Of a stretch of DNA of 36,449 nt, positions 22,884 through 31,071 are shown piece after piece. The position numbers and the translations under genes were made by a program. Positions within the stretch are counted from its first letter, which is position 1. Each line of letters starts with the position of its first letter. Origin of the DNA: JBMZCV01 sp049613665 (GTDB lineage Bacteria; Bacteroidota; Bacteroidia; Chitinophagales; UBA2359); contig JBMZCV010000028.1 in the NCBI GenBank assembly GCA_049613665.1, positions 1-36,449 on the forward strand, read 5' to 3'. The notes beneath the pieces are model-generated. The model was not told the origin of the DNA. It made no database searches and saw nothing but the letters and a program-made list of their open reading frames with translations.

Positions 22884-25262
22884 ATGATTTCAGTAATAAA
22901 ACGAAACGGTAGCAGCGAACCCGTTGCTTTCGATAAAATAACGGCTCGCATTGTACGACTTTGCAATGGCCTAAATCTAAACTATGTAGAACCTGTCGAG
23001 ATTGCCAAAAAAGTCATTCAAGGCATTTATGATGGCGTAACGACTACGGAACTCGACAATTTGGCTGCCGAAACTGCTGCAAATATGGCTACGGCTCACC
23101 CAGATTATGGTATTTTGGCCGCAAGAATTGCCGTTTCAAATTTGCATAAAAACACAAGGGAAAGTTTTTCGCAAACCATCAGCGACTTATATCATTATGT
23201 AGATAAAAAAACAGGCCGTGCCGCCTTGATTGCCAAAAACATCTACGACATAGTGATGGCAAATGCCGAATTGCTCGACGAAACCATTGAGCAAAAACGT
23301 GATTTTGAGTTCGATTTCTTTGGCTTCAAAACCTTAGAACGTTCTTATTTGCTCAAGATGGACGAAAAAATTGTTGAGCGGCCGCAATATATGTTTATGC
23401 GTGTAGCCATTGGTATGCACCAAAACGATTTGCAGGCAGCCATTGAGACTTATAATCTCATGTCCGAAAAGTTTTTCATTCATGCTACGCCTACGCTTTT
23501 CAACGCTGGAACGCCAAAACCGCAAATGTCGTCGTGCTTTCTACTCACTATGCAAGATGATAGCATTGAAGGCATTTATGATACGCTTTCGCAATGTGCC
23601 AAAATTTCGCAGGCAGCAGGAGGTATCGGTTTGAGCGTGCATAATGTTCGTGCAAAAGGTAGCTATATCAAAGGCACAAACGGCACTTCAAACGGCTTGG
23701 TGCCGATGTTGCAAGTATTCAACAATACGGCAAGATACGTTGATCAAGGCGGAGGCAAACGAAAAGGTGCTTTTGCGATTTATTTAGAACCGTGGCACCC
23801 TGATGTTGTCGATTTTTTAGATTTGAAAAAAAATCATGGCAAGGAAGAAATGCGTGCTAGAGACTTATTTTATGCCTTGTGGATTTCGGACTTGTTTATG
23901 AAACGAGTGAAAGCCAACGCAAATTGGTCGCTATTTTGCCCAAACGAATCGCCAGATTTGTATAACTGCTATGGCGAAGATTTCGAGCAGTTGTATGAAA
24001 AATATGAGCGAGAAGGCCGTGCCAAAAAAGTGATTAAAGCACAGGAGCTTTGGTTTGCCATTCTCGATTCGCAGATAGAAACAGGCACGCCTTATATGTT
24101 GTATAAAGACCATGCAAACAAAAAATCTAATCAGAAAAATTTGGGTACGATTCGTTCTAGCAACCTTTGTACCGAAATCATGGAATATACTTCAAAAGAC
24201 GAAATAGCGGTTTGTAACTTGGCATCTATCAACTTGTCGAAATTTGTGAAAAATGGCGAGTTTGACCATGAACATTTGCTTGAAATCACAAAAATCGTGA
24301 CGAAAAACCTCAACAAAGTAATAGACATCAACTATTATCCTGTGGAGGAGGCTCGCAATTCAAATATGCGTCACCGACCTATTGGAATTGGCGTACAAGC
24401 TTTGGCAGATGTTTTTATTATGCTAAGAATGCCTTTTGATAGCTACGAAGCTCGAGAGCTAAATAAAGAAATTTTTGAAACGATTTATTTTGGAGCTTTG
24501 ACGGCCTCAAACGAGTTGGCACAAAAAGATGGCACTTATCAAAGCTATGAAGGTTCGCCAGCGAGCAAAGGCATTTTGCAATACGATATGTGGAATGTAG
24601 AGCCTTCGATGCGTTGGAATTGGTATCGTTTGAAAGCTGATATTCAAAAAACAGGCTTGCGAAATAGCCTATTGCTTGCACCTATGCCTACGGCTTCTAC
24701 ATCGCAAATTTTGGGCAACAATGAATGTTTCGAGCCTTACACTTCAAACATTTACACACGTCGCACCTTGTCTGGCGAATTTATCGTTATCAATAAGCAC
24801 TTGCTAAAAGATTTGATTGCTTTGGGAATGTGGACTCCTGAAATGAAAAATGCTTTGATTGCAAACAATGGCTCTATCCAATCGTTTGAAGGCATACCTC
24901 AAAATTTGAAAGACTTGTATAAAACGGTTTGGGAAATCAAGCAGAAAGTCATTTTGGATATGGCTGCCGATAGAGGTGCTTTTATTTGCCAAAGCCAAAG
25001 CATGAATGTGTTTATGGAAAATGCCAACTACAAGAAGTTGAGTTCCTTGCATTTTTATGCTTGGCAAAAAGGTTTGAAAACGGGAATGTACTATTTGCGA
25101 ACCAAATCTGCTGCCGACCCAATCAAATTTACGGTAGATATGAAGCAATTTAAAGAAAGCAAACACGCTAAAGTTTTTGCTACCGCCGAAGATGTATATA
25201 AATTGCAGGCCAGCAATGTGTGTAGCATCGATGACCCAAATTGCGATAGCTGTGGAGCTTAG
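22884..25262 (+). CDS. nrdA: Ribonucleoside-diphosphate reductase, alpha (R1) subunit, class Ia
   Basis: This 792-residue R1 protein has an N-terminal ATP cone (about residues 1-90, VIKRNGSSEPVAFDKI). The active-site thiols are C218 (SSCFLL), C429 with N427 and E431 (SSNLCTEIMEY) and C444 (AVCNLASINL). The radical-transfer pair is Y737-Y738 in GMYYLRTK, and the C-terminal shuttle ends CDSCGA. Length and residue numbering coincide with the human enzyme as I know it, which places it in the eukaryote-like R1 group. It reduces ribonucleotides with NrdB. The presence of the ATP cone predicts dATP control of activity. It starts 114 bp from the divergent kinase gene and ends before a clear terminator. 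Confidence 0.97.
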   Translation: MISVIKRNGSSEPVAFDKITARIVRLCNGLNLNYVEPVEIAKKVIQGIYDGVTTTELDNLAAETAANMATAHPDYGILAARIAVSNLHKNTRESFSQTISDLYHYVDKKTGRAALIAKNIYDIVMANAELLDETIEQKRDFEFDFFGFKTLERSYLLKMDEKIVERPQYMFMRVAIGMHQNDLQAAIETYNLMSEKFFIHATPTLFNAGTPKPQMSSCFLLTMQDDSIEGIYDTLSQCAKISQAAGGIGLSVHNVRAKGSYIKGTNGTSNGLVPMLQVFNNTARYVDQGGGKRKGAFAIYLEPWHPDVVDFLDLKKNHGKEEMRARDLFYALWISDLFMKRVKANANWSLFCPNESPDLYNCYGEDFEQLYEKYEREGRAKKVIKAQELWFAILDSQIETGTPYMLYKDHANKKSNQKNLGTIRSSNLCTEIMEYTSKDEIAVCNLASINLSKFVKNGEFDHEHLLEITKIVTKNLNKVIDINYYPVEEARNSNMRHRPIGIGVQALADVFIMLRMPFDSYEARELNKEIFETIYFGALTASNELAQKDGTYQSYEGSPASKGILQYDMWNVEPSMRWNWYRLKADIQKTGLRNSLLLAPMPTASTSQILGNNECFEPYTSNIYTRRTLSGEFIVINKHLLKDLIALGMWTPEMKNALIANNGSIQSFEGIPQNLKDLYKTVWEIKQKVILDMAADRGAFICQSQSMNVFMENANYKKLSSLHFYAWQKGLKTGMYYLRTKSAADPIKFTVDMKQFKESKHAKVFATAEDVYKLQASNVCSIDDPNCDSCGA

Positions 25263-25328
25263 AGTTTTTAGTTCTTGGTTTTTAGTTTTTAGTGACAAGA
25301 TATATAAATAGTTTCTAAAATTGATATT

Positions 25329-25371
25329 ATGCTTTGCGAAAGTTAGCCGACTTTTGCAAAGCATTTTTTTA
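25329..25371 (+). terminator. Intrinsic terminator of nrdA
   Basis: ATGCTTTGCGAAAG (25329-25342) pairs with CTTTTGCAAAGCAT (25351-25364) over 14 positions with one G-U pair, followed by a T run. It lies 67 bp after the nrdA stop. Confidence 0.8.
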
Positions 25372-25854
25372 TTGTTATACTTCGCAATTCTTTTTCTAAG
25401 AAGCTAATTGTTTTTATGCAAAATTTAGAATAAAATAATAAATTGTTATTTTGATTAAGAGTTTTGTTTTTTTCTATTTGAAACTTTATATTAGTGCCTT
25501 GTTTATGAAACTATTTTTAAGTTTCAAACCATGATTTTTACTGTTTTAGTAGCATAAAAAGAGGTTTTGTCATGCAGGTGTCAGAATTAAAGTTGGGCAA
25601 TAACACTTTAAATAGGCAATATTTAGCAAGAAAAGTCTTGATGAAGTCATAATTTATATTATATATTTTTTTGCGTCTTAGTTTAGTCAAAAAAACTAAA
25701 ATATTAGGTTTTAATTTTTCAAAACAAGCTAAAAAAGTTATCTTCGTTATGCCTTCAAATAGAAAAAAAACTTATTTCTTTCTAGTTTAATCAAGCTTTT
25801 TTTATTGTTAGAGCTGCCACAAGAAAAGCATATTAACACCATTATTATCAAAAT
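25372..25854. other. Gene-free interval between nrdA and the MITE before apaG
   Basis: Only AT-rich sequence with a small hairpin TTTAGT/ACTAAA near 25683-25703 is visible. There is no ORF, RNA gene or clear promoter. Confidence 0.4.
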
Positions 25855-26018
25855 GTAACTATTTAGGTGTGGGCTTTTGATATAAAAAAGCAAGACTATT
25901 TTCTTTTAGTCAAAGCTGTTTTTGAGCTTAATAACACTACTATTGAGCGAAAAAAAGCTGCTACAGAAATAGAAATAAGGATTTTTTAGCCAAAATTGTC
26001 GCAACATAAAGTAGTTAC
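25855..26018 (-). mobile_element. MITE family D, copy 2 (164 bp)
   Basis: Reverse-complemented it aligns base by base with the copy at 16816-16977, ends included (GTAACTACTTTATGTTGCG; GTAACTATTTAGGTGTGGG). The flanks ATCAAAAT and ATCAAAAC (25847-25854, 26019-26026) are an 8-bp duplication with one difference. It ends 28 bp before the apaG ATG and supplies the misleading TTG start at 25996. Confidence 0.8.
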
Positions 26019-26046
26019 ATCAAAACAAACAAACGAACAAAACGAT

Positions 26047-26439
26047 ATGAATATACCAACAGCTACCACAAAAGGTGTAAAAATTAGCGTAGAAACCTTT
26101 TATCATCCTAGTCAATCTTGTCCGAAACACGAGCGATTTGTGTTTGCTTATCGCATCACAATAGTAAACTGCAATAAACATGCTGTGAAAGTGTTGAATC
26201 GCCATTGGCATATTGTCGATTCGACAGGTCAAAAACGAGAAGTTGCAGGCAAAGGCATTGTAGGCCAACAACCTGTGCTAGAGCCAGGCCAAATGCACCA
26301 ATATTTTTCGGGTACTTATTTCAACTCTGAAATAGGCAAAATGTTTGGCAGCTATCAAATGCAAAGCCTCACAGACTCCATTGCGTTTGATGTATCGATT
26401 CCTACTTTCGTGATGATTGCACCTTGCAAATTGAATTAA
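26047..26439 (+). CDS. apaG: ApaG-domain protein
   Basis: This 130-residue protein consists of a single ApaG beta-sandwich: GVKISVETFYHP, HERFVFAYRITIVNCNKHAV, LNRHWHIVDSTGQ and GQQPVLEPGQMHQYFSGTYF are the conserved strands. The length matches the family (about 125-130). ApaG is linked to Co2+/Mg2+ resistance in enterobacteria and to pyrophosphate-related binding, but its molecular role is unsettled. ATG 26047 starts directly before the domain. An in-frame TTG at 25996 lies inside a MITE copy (25855-26018) and is rejected. The MITE ends 28 bp before the start and may carry or disrupt the promoter. Confidence 0.9.
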   Translation: MNIPTATTKGVKISVETFYHPSQSCPKHERFVFAYRITIVNCNKHAVKVLNRHWHIVDSTGQKREVAGKGIVGQQPVLEPGQMHQYFSGTYFNSEIGKMFGSYQMQSLTDSIAFDVSIPTFVMIAPCKLN

Positions 26440-26471
26440 ATATAATATATTGCGTTTTCTTTAGAAATTAT

Positions 26472-26577
26472 TTAAGTAGTCACACAAACTTCTTCTACAA
26501 ATTGCGGAAGCCAACACGCTCAAATTCAAAGCGTTAGCACTAAAAATGGCCATTTATTAAATAGTGTTTGTCATTTA
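26472..26577 (+). repeat. Family A dispersed repeat (106 bp) after apaG
   Basis: It runs from TTAAGTAGTCACACAAAC to TAAATAGTGTTTGTCATTTA, with central arms GAAGCCAACACGCT and AGCGTTAGCAC. It aligns end to end with the reverse complement of 9214-9317. Confidence 0.82.
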
Positions 26578-26658
26578 GCACTTGTTTTTGATGCTAAAAA
26601 AGCCATTTTTTTTAAACCCAATGACAATATTTAGATAATTTCTACCATAAAAAACATA

Positions 26659-26719
26659 AAACCTGCTATTTTTAAAGCTTAAAAGTTTAAGTTTTAATAA
26701 AATAGCAGGTTTCTTTTTT
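26659..26719. terminator. Long bidirectional hairpin with T-run
   Basis: Perfect arms AAACCTGCTATTTT (26659-26672) and AAAATAGCAGGTTT (26699-26712) are followed by CTTTTTT. An inner stem CTTAAA/TTTAAG makes the whole loop pairable, and the other strand also has T-rich flanks. The nearest upstream gene, apaG, ends 220 bp earlier across a repeat element. It may terminate apaG or a small RNA. Confidence 0.6.
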
Positions 26720-26892
26720 AGAAAAAGGTAATACATTAAACACATTTTTGTATCTTTGTTATTTAAAAAGAACTCATACAAATCAAATTTGCATTCTTAA
26801 AAATGGTTATATGAAATAATCTATTTCACAAAATTGTATAAAAAAAGAAAATGAGGTAGAAAACAAAAAAATGGAACAACTATTGATATTTT

Positions 26893-27026
26893 GTAATCAT
26901 TTATGTTGCGACAATTTTGGCTAAAAAAGGCTTATTTCTATTTATACGACAAACTTTGCAAGCAGCATATTCATTTTTAAAACATTAGCACAAATTGGCT
27001 TATTATTAAATAGTGCTTGGCACTTA
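26893..27026 (+). repeat. Truncated family D MITE joined to a truncated family A repeat
   Basis: The left end and first about 90 bp of family D (GTAATCATTTATGTTGCGAC onward) run directly, near 26982, into the right half of family A (ATTAGCACAAATTGG to GTGCTTGGCACTTA). Neither has its other end. The dut promoter begins 14 bp later. Confidence 0.65.
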
Positions 27027-27039
27027 GTACAAAAAATCA

Positions 27040-27071
27040 TTGTAGTTTATACAATTAAACTGCTATCTTTG
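27040..27071 (+). promoter_or_regulatory. Promoter of dut
   Basis: TTG (27040-27042), 21 nt and TATCTTTG (27064-27071) match the Bacteroidota consensus. The ATG at 27076 is only 5 nt beyond the -7 box, so the mRNA should be leaderless or nearly so. Confidence 0.7.
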
Positions 27072-27075
27072 CACG

Positions 27076-27525
27076 ATGATACAGATAAAAATAATAAATA
27101 AATCATCTAATAGATTGCCTAACTATGCAACAATAGGCTCGGCAGGTATGGATATATATGCAAATTTGACAGCAGCAATCGTTTTAAAACCTCTGGAACG
27201 AACACTTATTCCAACAGGCTTGTACATTGCACTACCACAAGGCTATGAAGCTCAACTTCGCATGAGAAGTAGTTGGGCCTTAAAGCGTGGTTTGATATTG
27301 CCAAATGCTCCTGCAACGATAGATTCTGATTATAGAGGCGAAATTCAACTTATTGTCGCCAATATTTCGGACGCAGAACAAACAATTTTGCCAAATGACA
27401 GAATCGCTCAGATGGTAGTTGCTAAATATGAAAAAGTGGAATGGGTGGCTGCAAACACACTTTCGGATACAACAAGAGGCGAAGGCGGTTTTGGTAGTAC
27501 CGATAAACAATTGATAAATAGCTAA
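27076..27525 (+). CDS. dut: dUTP diphosphatase (trimeric dUTPase)
   Basis: This 149-residue protein has the five dUTPase motifs: AGMDIYA (23-29), RMRSSWALKRG (62-72), NAPATIDSDYRGEI (77-90, with catalytic D83 and Y86), NDRIAQMV (107-114) and RGEGGFGSTD (134-143). It hydrolyses dUTP to dUMP, limiting uracil in DNA and feeding dTMP synthesis. This fits the nearby nrd genes functionally, though it is a separate transcript. Motif 2 reads RSSWA instead of RSGLA, motif 3 has NAPATID instead of NAPGTID, and motif 4 has N for G. The catalytic residues remain. The leaderless-type promoter is described separately. Confidence 0.95.
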   Translation: MIQIKIINKSSNRLPNYATIGSAGMDIYANLTAAIVLKPLERTLIPTGLYIALPQGYEAQLRMRSSWALKRGLILPNAPATIDSDYRGEIQLIVANISDAEQTILPNDRIAQMVVAKYEKVEWVAANTLSDTTRGEGGFGSTDKQLINS

Positions 27526-27651
27526 TTTGTGGTTCGACCATTAGCGGCTGTTTAAATTTTATTCTTTGACTTAAAAAACACCATTTTCGCTCAATTGTTC
27601 TTATGCTATCCAATAAAAAGTAACCTTTTCAGCACAAAAAACAATATTTAT

Positions 27652-27834
27652 CAATAGTTTGGATATTAATACATTTTTTTTATCAAAGATTTAAACAGAC
27701 TATTTTTTTTAGGCTAAGGCGGCCAATGCTTGCAAATTTAATGGCTTTTTGAACTGAAAAATAATATGTTTCCCTTACCAAAAGGAGGCTTTTTATTAAA
27801 CTGACAATTGTTATAAAAAATGCTCGAATCATTG
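27652..27834 (+). mobile_element. MITE family C, copy 3 (183 bp)
   Basis: The ends CAATAGTTTGGATATT and, inverted, CAATGATTCGAGCATT match copies 1 and 2. The 6-bp duplication is ATTTAT (27646-27651 and 27835-27840). This copy is not inside a family A repeat. A single family E end (GCTGTTTAAATTTTATT, from 27547) lies 100 bp upstream. Confidence 0.78.
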
Positions 27835-27874
27835 ATTTATAATAACAGCAAAAAATATCAAACTCAAAAGACCT

Positions 27875-28014
27875 TATTCACAAAATTTAGATAATAAATA
27901 ATAACGAAATAAAGTGGCAGGCACTTTTAAAGTGCTTACCAACTCGTTTTACAGTAACTTTTGCCAAAGTGATATATAGTATTTTGGGATTTGCTTACAT
28001 TTTTTTTGTGAATA
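27875..28014. mobile_element. MITE-like element G (140 bp)
   Basis: The perfect 11-bp terminal inverted repeats TATTCACAAAA and TTTTGTGAATA are flanked by AGACCT on both sides (27869-27874 and 28015-28020). Inside lies the palindrome GCACTTTTAAAGTGC (27921-27935). Only one copy is in the window. It ends 80 bp before the nucleotidyltransferase gene. Confidence 0.65.
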
Positions 28015-28094
28015 AGACCTAAACAAAGAATTTATTTTTTGAGCGTTATTTAAGCAGCTACTCATATTTTCTTAGAAAAACAAAAAAAAACTTC

Positions 28095-29102
28095 ATGAAC
28101 ATAATTATTCCAATGGCAGGACGTGGTTCTCGTTTGAGACCTCATACTTTAACAGTACCTAAACCCTTAGTGCCTATTGCTGGCAAACCCATCGTACAGC
28201 GTTTGGTAGAAGATATCGTAGAAATGACCAATGCAACAGTTGAGAATATTGGTTTCATTGTTGGTGATTTTGGCAAAGAAGTAGAAAAACAATTGCTAAA
28301 TATTGCTCATCGGGCGGGTGCTCAAGGACATATCTTTTATCAGAATGAACCATTAGGAACAGCTCACGCCATTTTGTGTGCCAAAGAAATTATGGCTGGA
28401 AATGTAATTGTGGCTTTTGCCGATACGCTTTTTAAAGCCAACATCCAAATAGATACAAACACAGATGGCACCATCTGGACACATCGAGTAGAAGACCCTA
28501 GCCGTTTTGGAGTTGTGAAGCTCAATAGTGCTGGCGTAATCACAGAATTTGTCGAAAAACCAAGCGTTTTTGTTTCTGATATGGCTATTATTGGCATTTA
28601 TTATTTCAAAGATGGCCGCTATCTCAAAAACGAATTGCAATATTTGATTGACAATGAAATCAAAGACAAAGGCGAATATCAATTGACTTCGGCTTTGGAA
28701 AATATGAAACAAAAAGATTCTCAATTCAGCATTGCTTCTGTACAAGAATGGCTAGATTGTGGCAATAAAGATGCGTGTGTATATACGAATCAGCGTGTTT
28801 TAGAGTTTAGTAAAGAAAGAGACGCAAACTTGATAGCTCCTAATGCTGCCTTGCAAAATTCTGCTATAATTGAACCTTGTTATATTGGTGAAAATGCAGT
28901 AATTAGCAACTCTGTTGTTGGCCCACACGTTTCTATTGGAGCAGGCACAACAATTGAAGGGGCTGTTATCAAAAATTCTATTATTCAAGAGCAAACATAT
29001 ATAAAAAATAAGGTTGTTATAAACTCTATGATAGGAAATTTTGTTAAGTTAGAAGGCAAGGCCGACGAATTGAGTTTGGGCGATTATTCAACACAATCCT
29101 GA
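28095..29102 (+). CDS. Sugar-phosphate nucleotidyltransferase with left-handed beta-helix tail
   Basis: This 335-residue protein has an N-terminal NTP-transferase domain: MAGRGSRLRPHTLTVPKPL (7-25) with the nucleotide-binding Gly/Arg loop and the PKP lysine, FADTLFK near 109-115, and VEKPS near 173. A hexapeptide left-handed beta-helix at about 255-320 (CYIGENAVISNSVVGPHVSI) follows. Such enzymes activate glucose-1-phosphate or related sugars with UTP, dTTP or CTP in the cytoplasm; the exact sugar cannot be read. The TPR gene starts 10 bp downstream, so the two form an operon. Galactokinase lies further on behind a terminator. Confidence 0.87.
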   Translation: MNIIIPMAGRGSRLRPHTLTVPKPLVPIAGKPIVQRLVEDIVEMTNATVENIGFIVGDFGKEVEKQLLNIAHRAGAQGHIFYQNEPLGTAHAILCAKEIMAGNVIVAFADTLFKANIQIDTNTDGTIWTHRVEDPSRFGVVKLNSAGVITEFVEKPSVFVSDMAIIGIYYFKDGRYLKNELQYLIDNEIKDKGEYQLTSALENMKQKDSQFSIASVQEWLDCGNKDACVYTNQRVLEFSKERDANLIAPNAALQNSAIIEPCYIGENAVISNSVVGPHVSIGAGTTIEGAVIKNSIIQEQTYIKNKVVINSMIGNFVKLEGKADELSLGDYSTQS

Positions 29103-29112
29103 TTATTTTAGC

Positions 29113-30864
29113 ATGATAACATTACAGAAATTTTTTATTATCCTATTTTTTTATTTTTTTGCTTTTCTATTGGTAGCAAATCCTCAAGATATTTATGCAC
29201 AAAAGGGTAAGAAAAAGAAGAAATCGAAGAAAACAACGCAGCTTTCTGAAAAAGAAGAATTGATTTTTGAAAAATATTTTTTTGATGGCATTGTCGAAAA
29301 AATGAAAAAAAGCGAAGATGAAGCTATTATCGCTTTCAATGAATGTTTGAAAATCAATCCTAAGAGTGATGCGGTATTCTATGAGTTGGCACAAATTTAT
29401 TTTGAGCAAAACAACAAAGAGCAATCCTTAAACTATGCGGAGCAAGCAGCAGAGCTTGTTCCAGACAACAAATGGTATCAACTGTTGTATAGTGAGGCTT
29501 TGGCTATCAATCATCGTTTTGCTGATGCTGCGAAAGGCTACGAAAAACTCGTTGAGTTGTCGCCAAATGAATACGAATATTATTTCGATTTGGGATATAT
29601 GTATATTCAGGCAGGGGAGTTTGAAAATGCCATCAAAACCTATGATAAGCTAGAAGATAAAGTAGGAATAGTAGAGGATATTGTTTTGCAAAAACAAAAA
29701 CTGTATGTTAGAATTAATAAGCTAGATAAAGCCGCTGCCGAGCTTGAAAAGTTGATAGAAAATGACCCTAAAAATCCGATGCACTACTTGTCTTTAGGAG
29801 AGTTGTATGAGGCAAACAATATGTCGGAAAAAGCGTTTGAAGTATATCGCAAGCTAGTGGAAATCGACCCTGAAAACCCTTATGGACATATCGTGATGGC
29901 AGAATATTATGAGGAAAAAGGCGACAAAGCAAAAGCTTATGAAGAACTAAAAGCTGCTTTTGCTCAACCAGCTTTGCCGCTACAAGTAAAAGCCGAAAAA
30001 ATTGTAGATTATATGAAAAATGGCAAATCTAAAGAACAAACATTTGAACTCTTGGATTTGGCTCAAAAAGCACACCCAAAAGAAGCTTTAATTCATATTA
30101 TTCGTGGCGATTTGCTCTACAACTATGGCGACAAACAAGGAGCTTTAGAACAAATGTTGCAATCTGTTACGATAGAAAGCAACAATTTTGAAGTTTGGCA
30201 TCAAATTATGCTCATCAATTTTGAATTACGCAACTTTGAGGAACTTGCTAAACAGAGCAAAAATGTGACTGAATTATTTCCAAACAATGCAACAGCTTAT
30301 TATTTCAACGGCTTGGCTTATGCACAACTCAGACAGCACGAAAAGGCTATCAAACCACTAAAACGTGGTGCGATGATAAATACGAACAGCTCTAATACAG
30401 ACCTTACTGCTCAAATGTATTCTTTGCTGGGCGAATGTTATAATAGTCTGAAAAAATACCAAGAGTCTGACAAAAGCTACGAAAAAGCACTCAAACTGAA
30501 TGGCAATGACCCAACAATATTTAATAACTATGGTTATTTTTTGTCGTTGCGTGGCGAAAACTTGGAAAAAGCAGCAAGCATGGCCAAAAAAGCCAACCAA
30601 ATAGCTCCAGGCAATGCCTCTTATCAAGATACTTATGGTTGGGTGTTGTATCAGCAAGCCAACTATAAAGATGCTAAAGTTTGGCTAGAAAAATCGGTAG
30701 CCAGCAATGGAGATAGCGGTGTTGTTTTAGAGCATTATGGCGATGTATTGTTTAAGCTCGGCAAAGTAAATGAAGCTGTTGAGCAATGGGAAAAAGCGAA
30801 AAAAGCTGGCGGTGCATCTGAAAATTTAGACAAAAAAATACAAAATCGGCAAGTGTACGAATAG
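29113..30864 (+). CDS. Exported tetratricopeptide-repeat protein
   Basis: This 583-residue protein has a hydrophobic signal segment (residues 5-24) and a strongly basic Lys patch (about 31-41). About a dozen TPR units of 34 residues fill the rest (e.g. AIIAFNECLKINPKSDAVFY, PNEYEYYFDLGYMYIQAGEF, NDPKNPMHYLSLGELYEANN). TPRs form a superhelical scaffold for protein binding. Its place 10 bp behind the sugar nucleotidyltransferase is common in this phylum and suggests co-transcription. The cleavage site looks like a normal signal peptidase I site rather than a lipobox. A repeat element and a terminator follow. The partner is unknown. Confidence 0.85.
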   Translation: MITLQKFFIILFFYFFAFLLVANPQDIYAQKGKKKKKSKKTTQLSEKEELIFEKYFFDGIVEKMKKSEDEAIIAFNECLKINPKSDAVFYELAQIYFEQNNKEQSLNYAEQAAELVPDNKWYQLLYSEALAINHRFADAAKGYEKLVELSPNEYEYYFDLGYMYIQAGEFENAIKTYDKLEDKVGIVEDIVLQKQKLYVRINKLDKAAAELEKLIENDPKNPMHYLSLGELYEANNMSEKAFEVYRKLVEIDPENPYGHIVMAEYYEEKGDKAKAYEELKAAFAQPALPLQVKAEKIVDYMKNGKSKEQTFELLDLAQKAHPKEALIHIIRGDLLYNYGDKQGALEQMLQSVTIESNNFEVWHQIMLINFELRNFEELAKQSKNVTELFPNNATAYYFNGLAYAQLRQHEKAIKPLKRGAMINTNSSNTDLTAQMYSLLGECYNSLKKYQESDKSYEKALKLNGNDPTIFNNYGYFLSLRGENLEKAASMAKKANQIAPGNASYQDTYGWVLYQQANYKDAKVWLEKSVASNGDSGVVLEHYGDVLFKLGKVNEAVEQWEKAKKAGGASENLDKKIQNRQVYE

Positions 30865-30867
30865 TTA

Positions 30868-30976
30868 TTAAGTAGTCGTTCAGAAGTTTTTGGGCATTTC
30901 AGAACAAGATAGCACCTTGATTTTCAATGTGTTAGCCACTAAACGAATGCTTTATTAAATAGAACTTGGTACTTAA
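30868..30976 (+). repeat. Family A dispersed repeat (109 bp) after the TPR gene
   Basis: This intact copy starts 3 bp after the TPR stop codon and is nearly identical to 5621-5729. Its transcript would fold at AACAAGATAGCACC/GTGTTAG. The operon terminator follows. Confidence 0.88.
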
Positions 30977-31001
30977 AAACTCAACAATATTTTTTTTCAA
31001 T

Positions 31002-31051
31002 AGTCTATCACTCATTTTATACAACAAAAAATGAATGATAGGCTTTTTTTT
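31002..31051 (+). terminator. Terminator of the nucleotidyltransferase-TPR operon
   Basis: Arms of 17 positions (31002-31018 and 31028-31044) pair with two G-U pairs around a 9-nt loop and are followed by eight T. The hairpin lies just upstream of galK, which must therefore have its own start or depend on read-through. Confidence 0.75.
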
Positions 31052-31071
31052 GTGAATCAAACAAAACAAAT

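Noticed and set aside
25996..26046. Upstream TTG start of apaG
   Set aside because: It lies in the family D MITE, and the added residues are not part of the ApaG domain.
63..30976. CRISPR array
   Set aside because: The repeats are scattered over 30 kb in both orientations, without regular spacers or cas genes.
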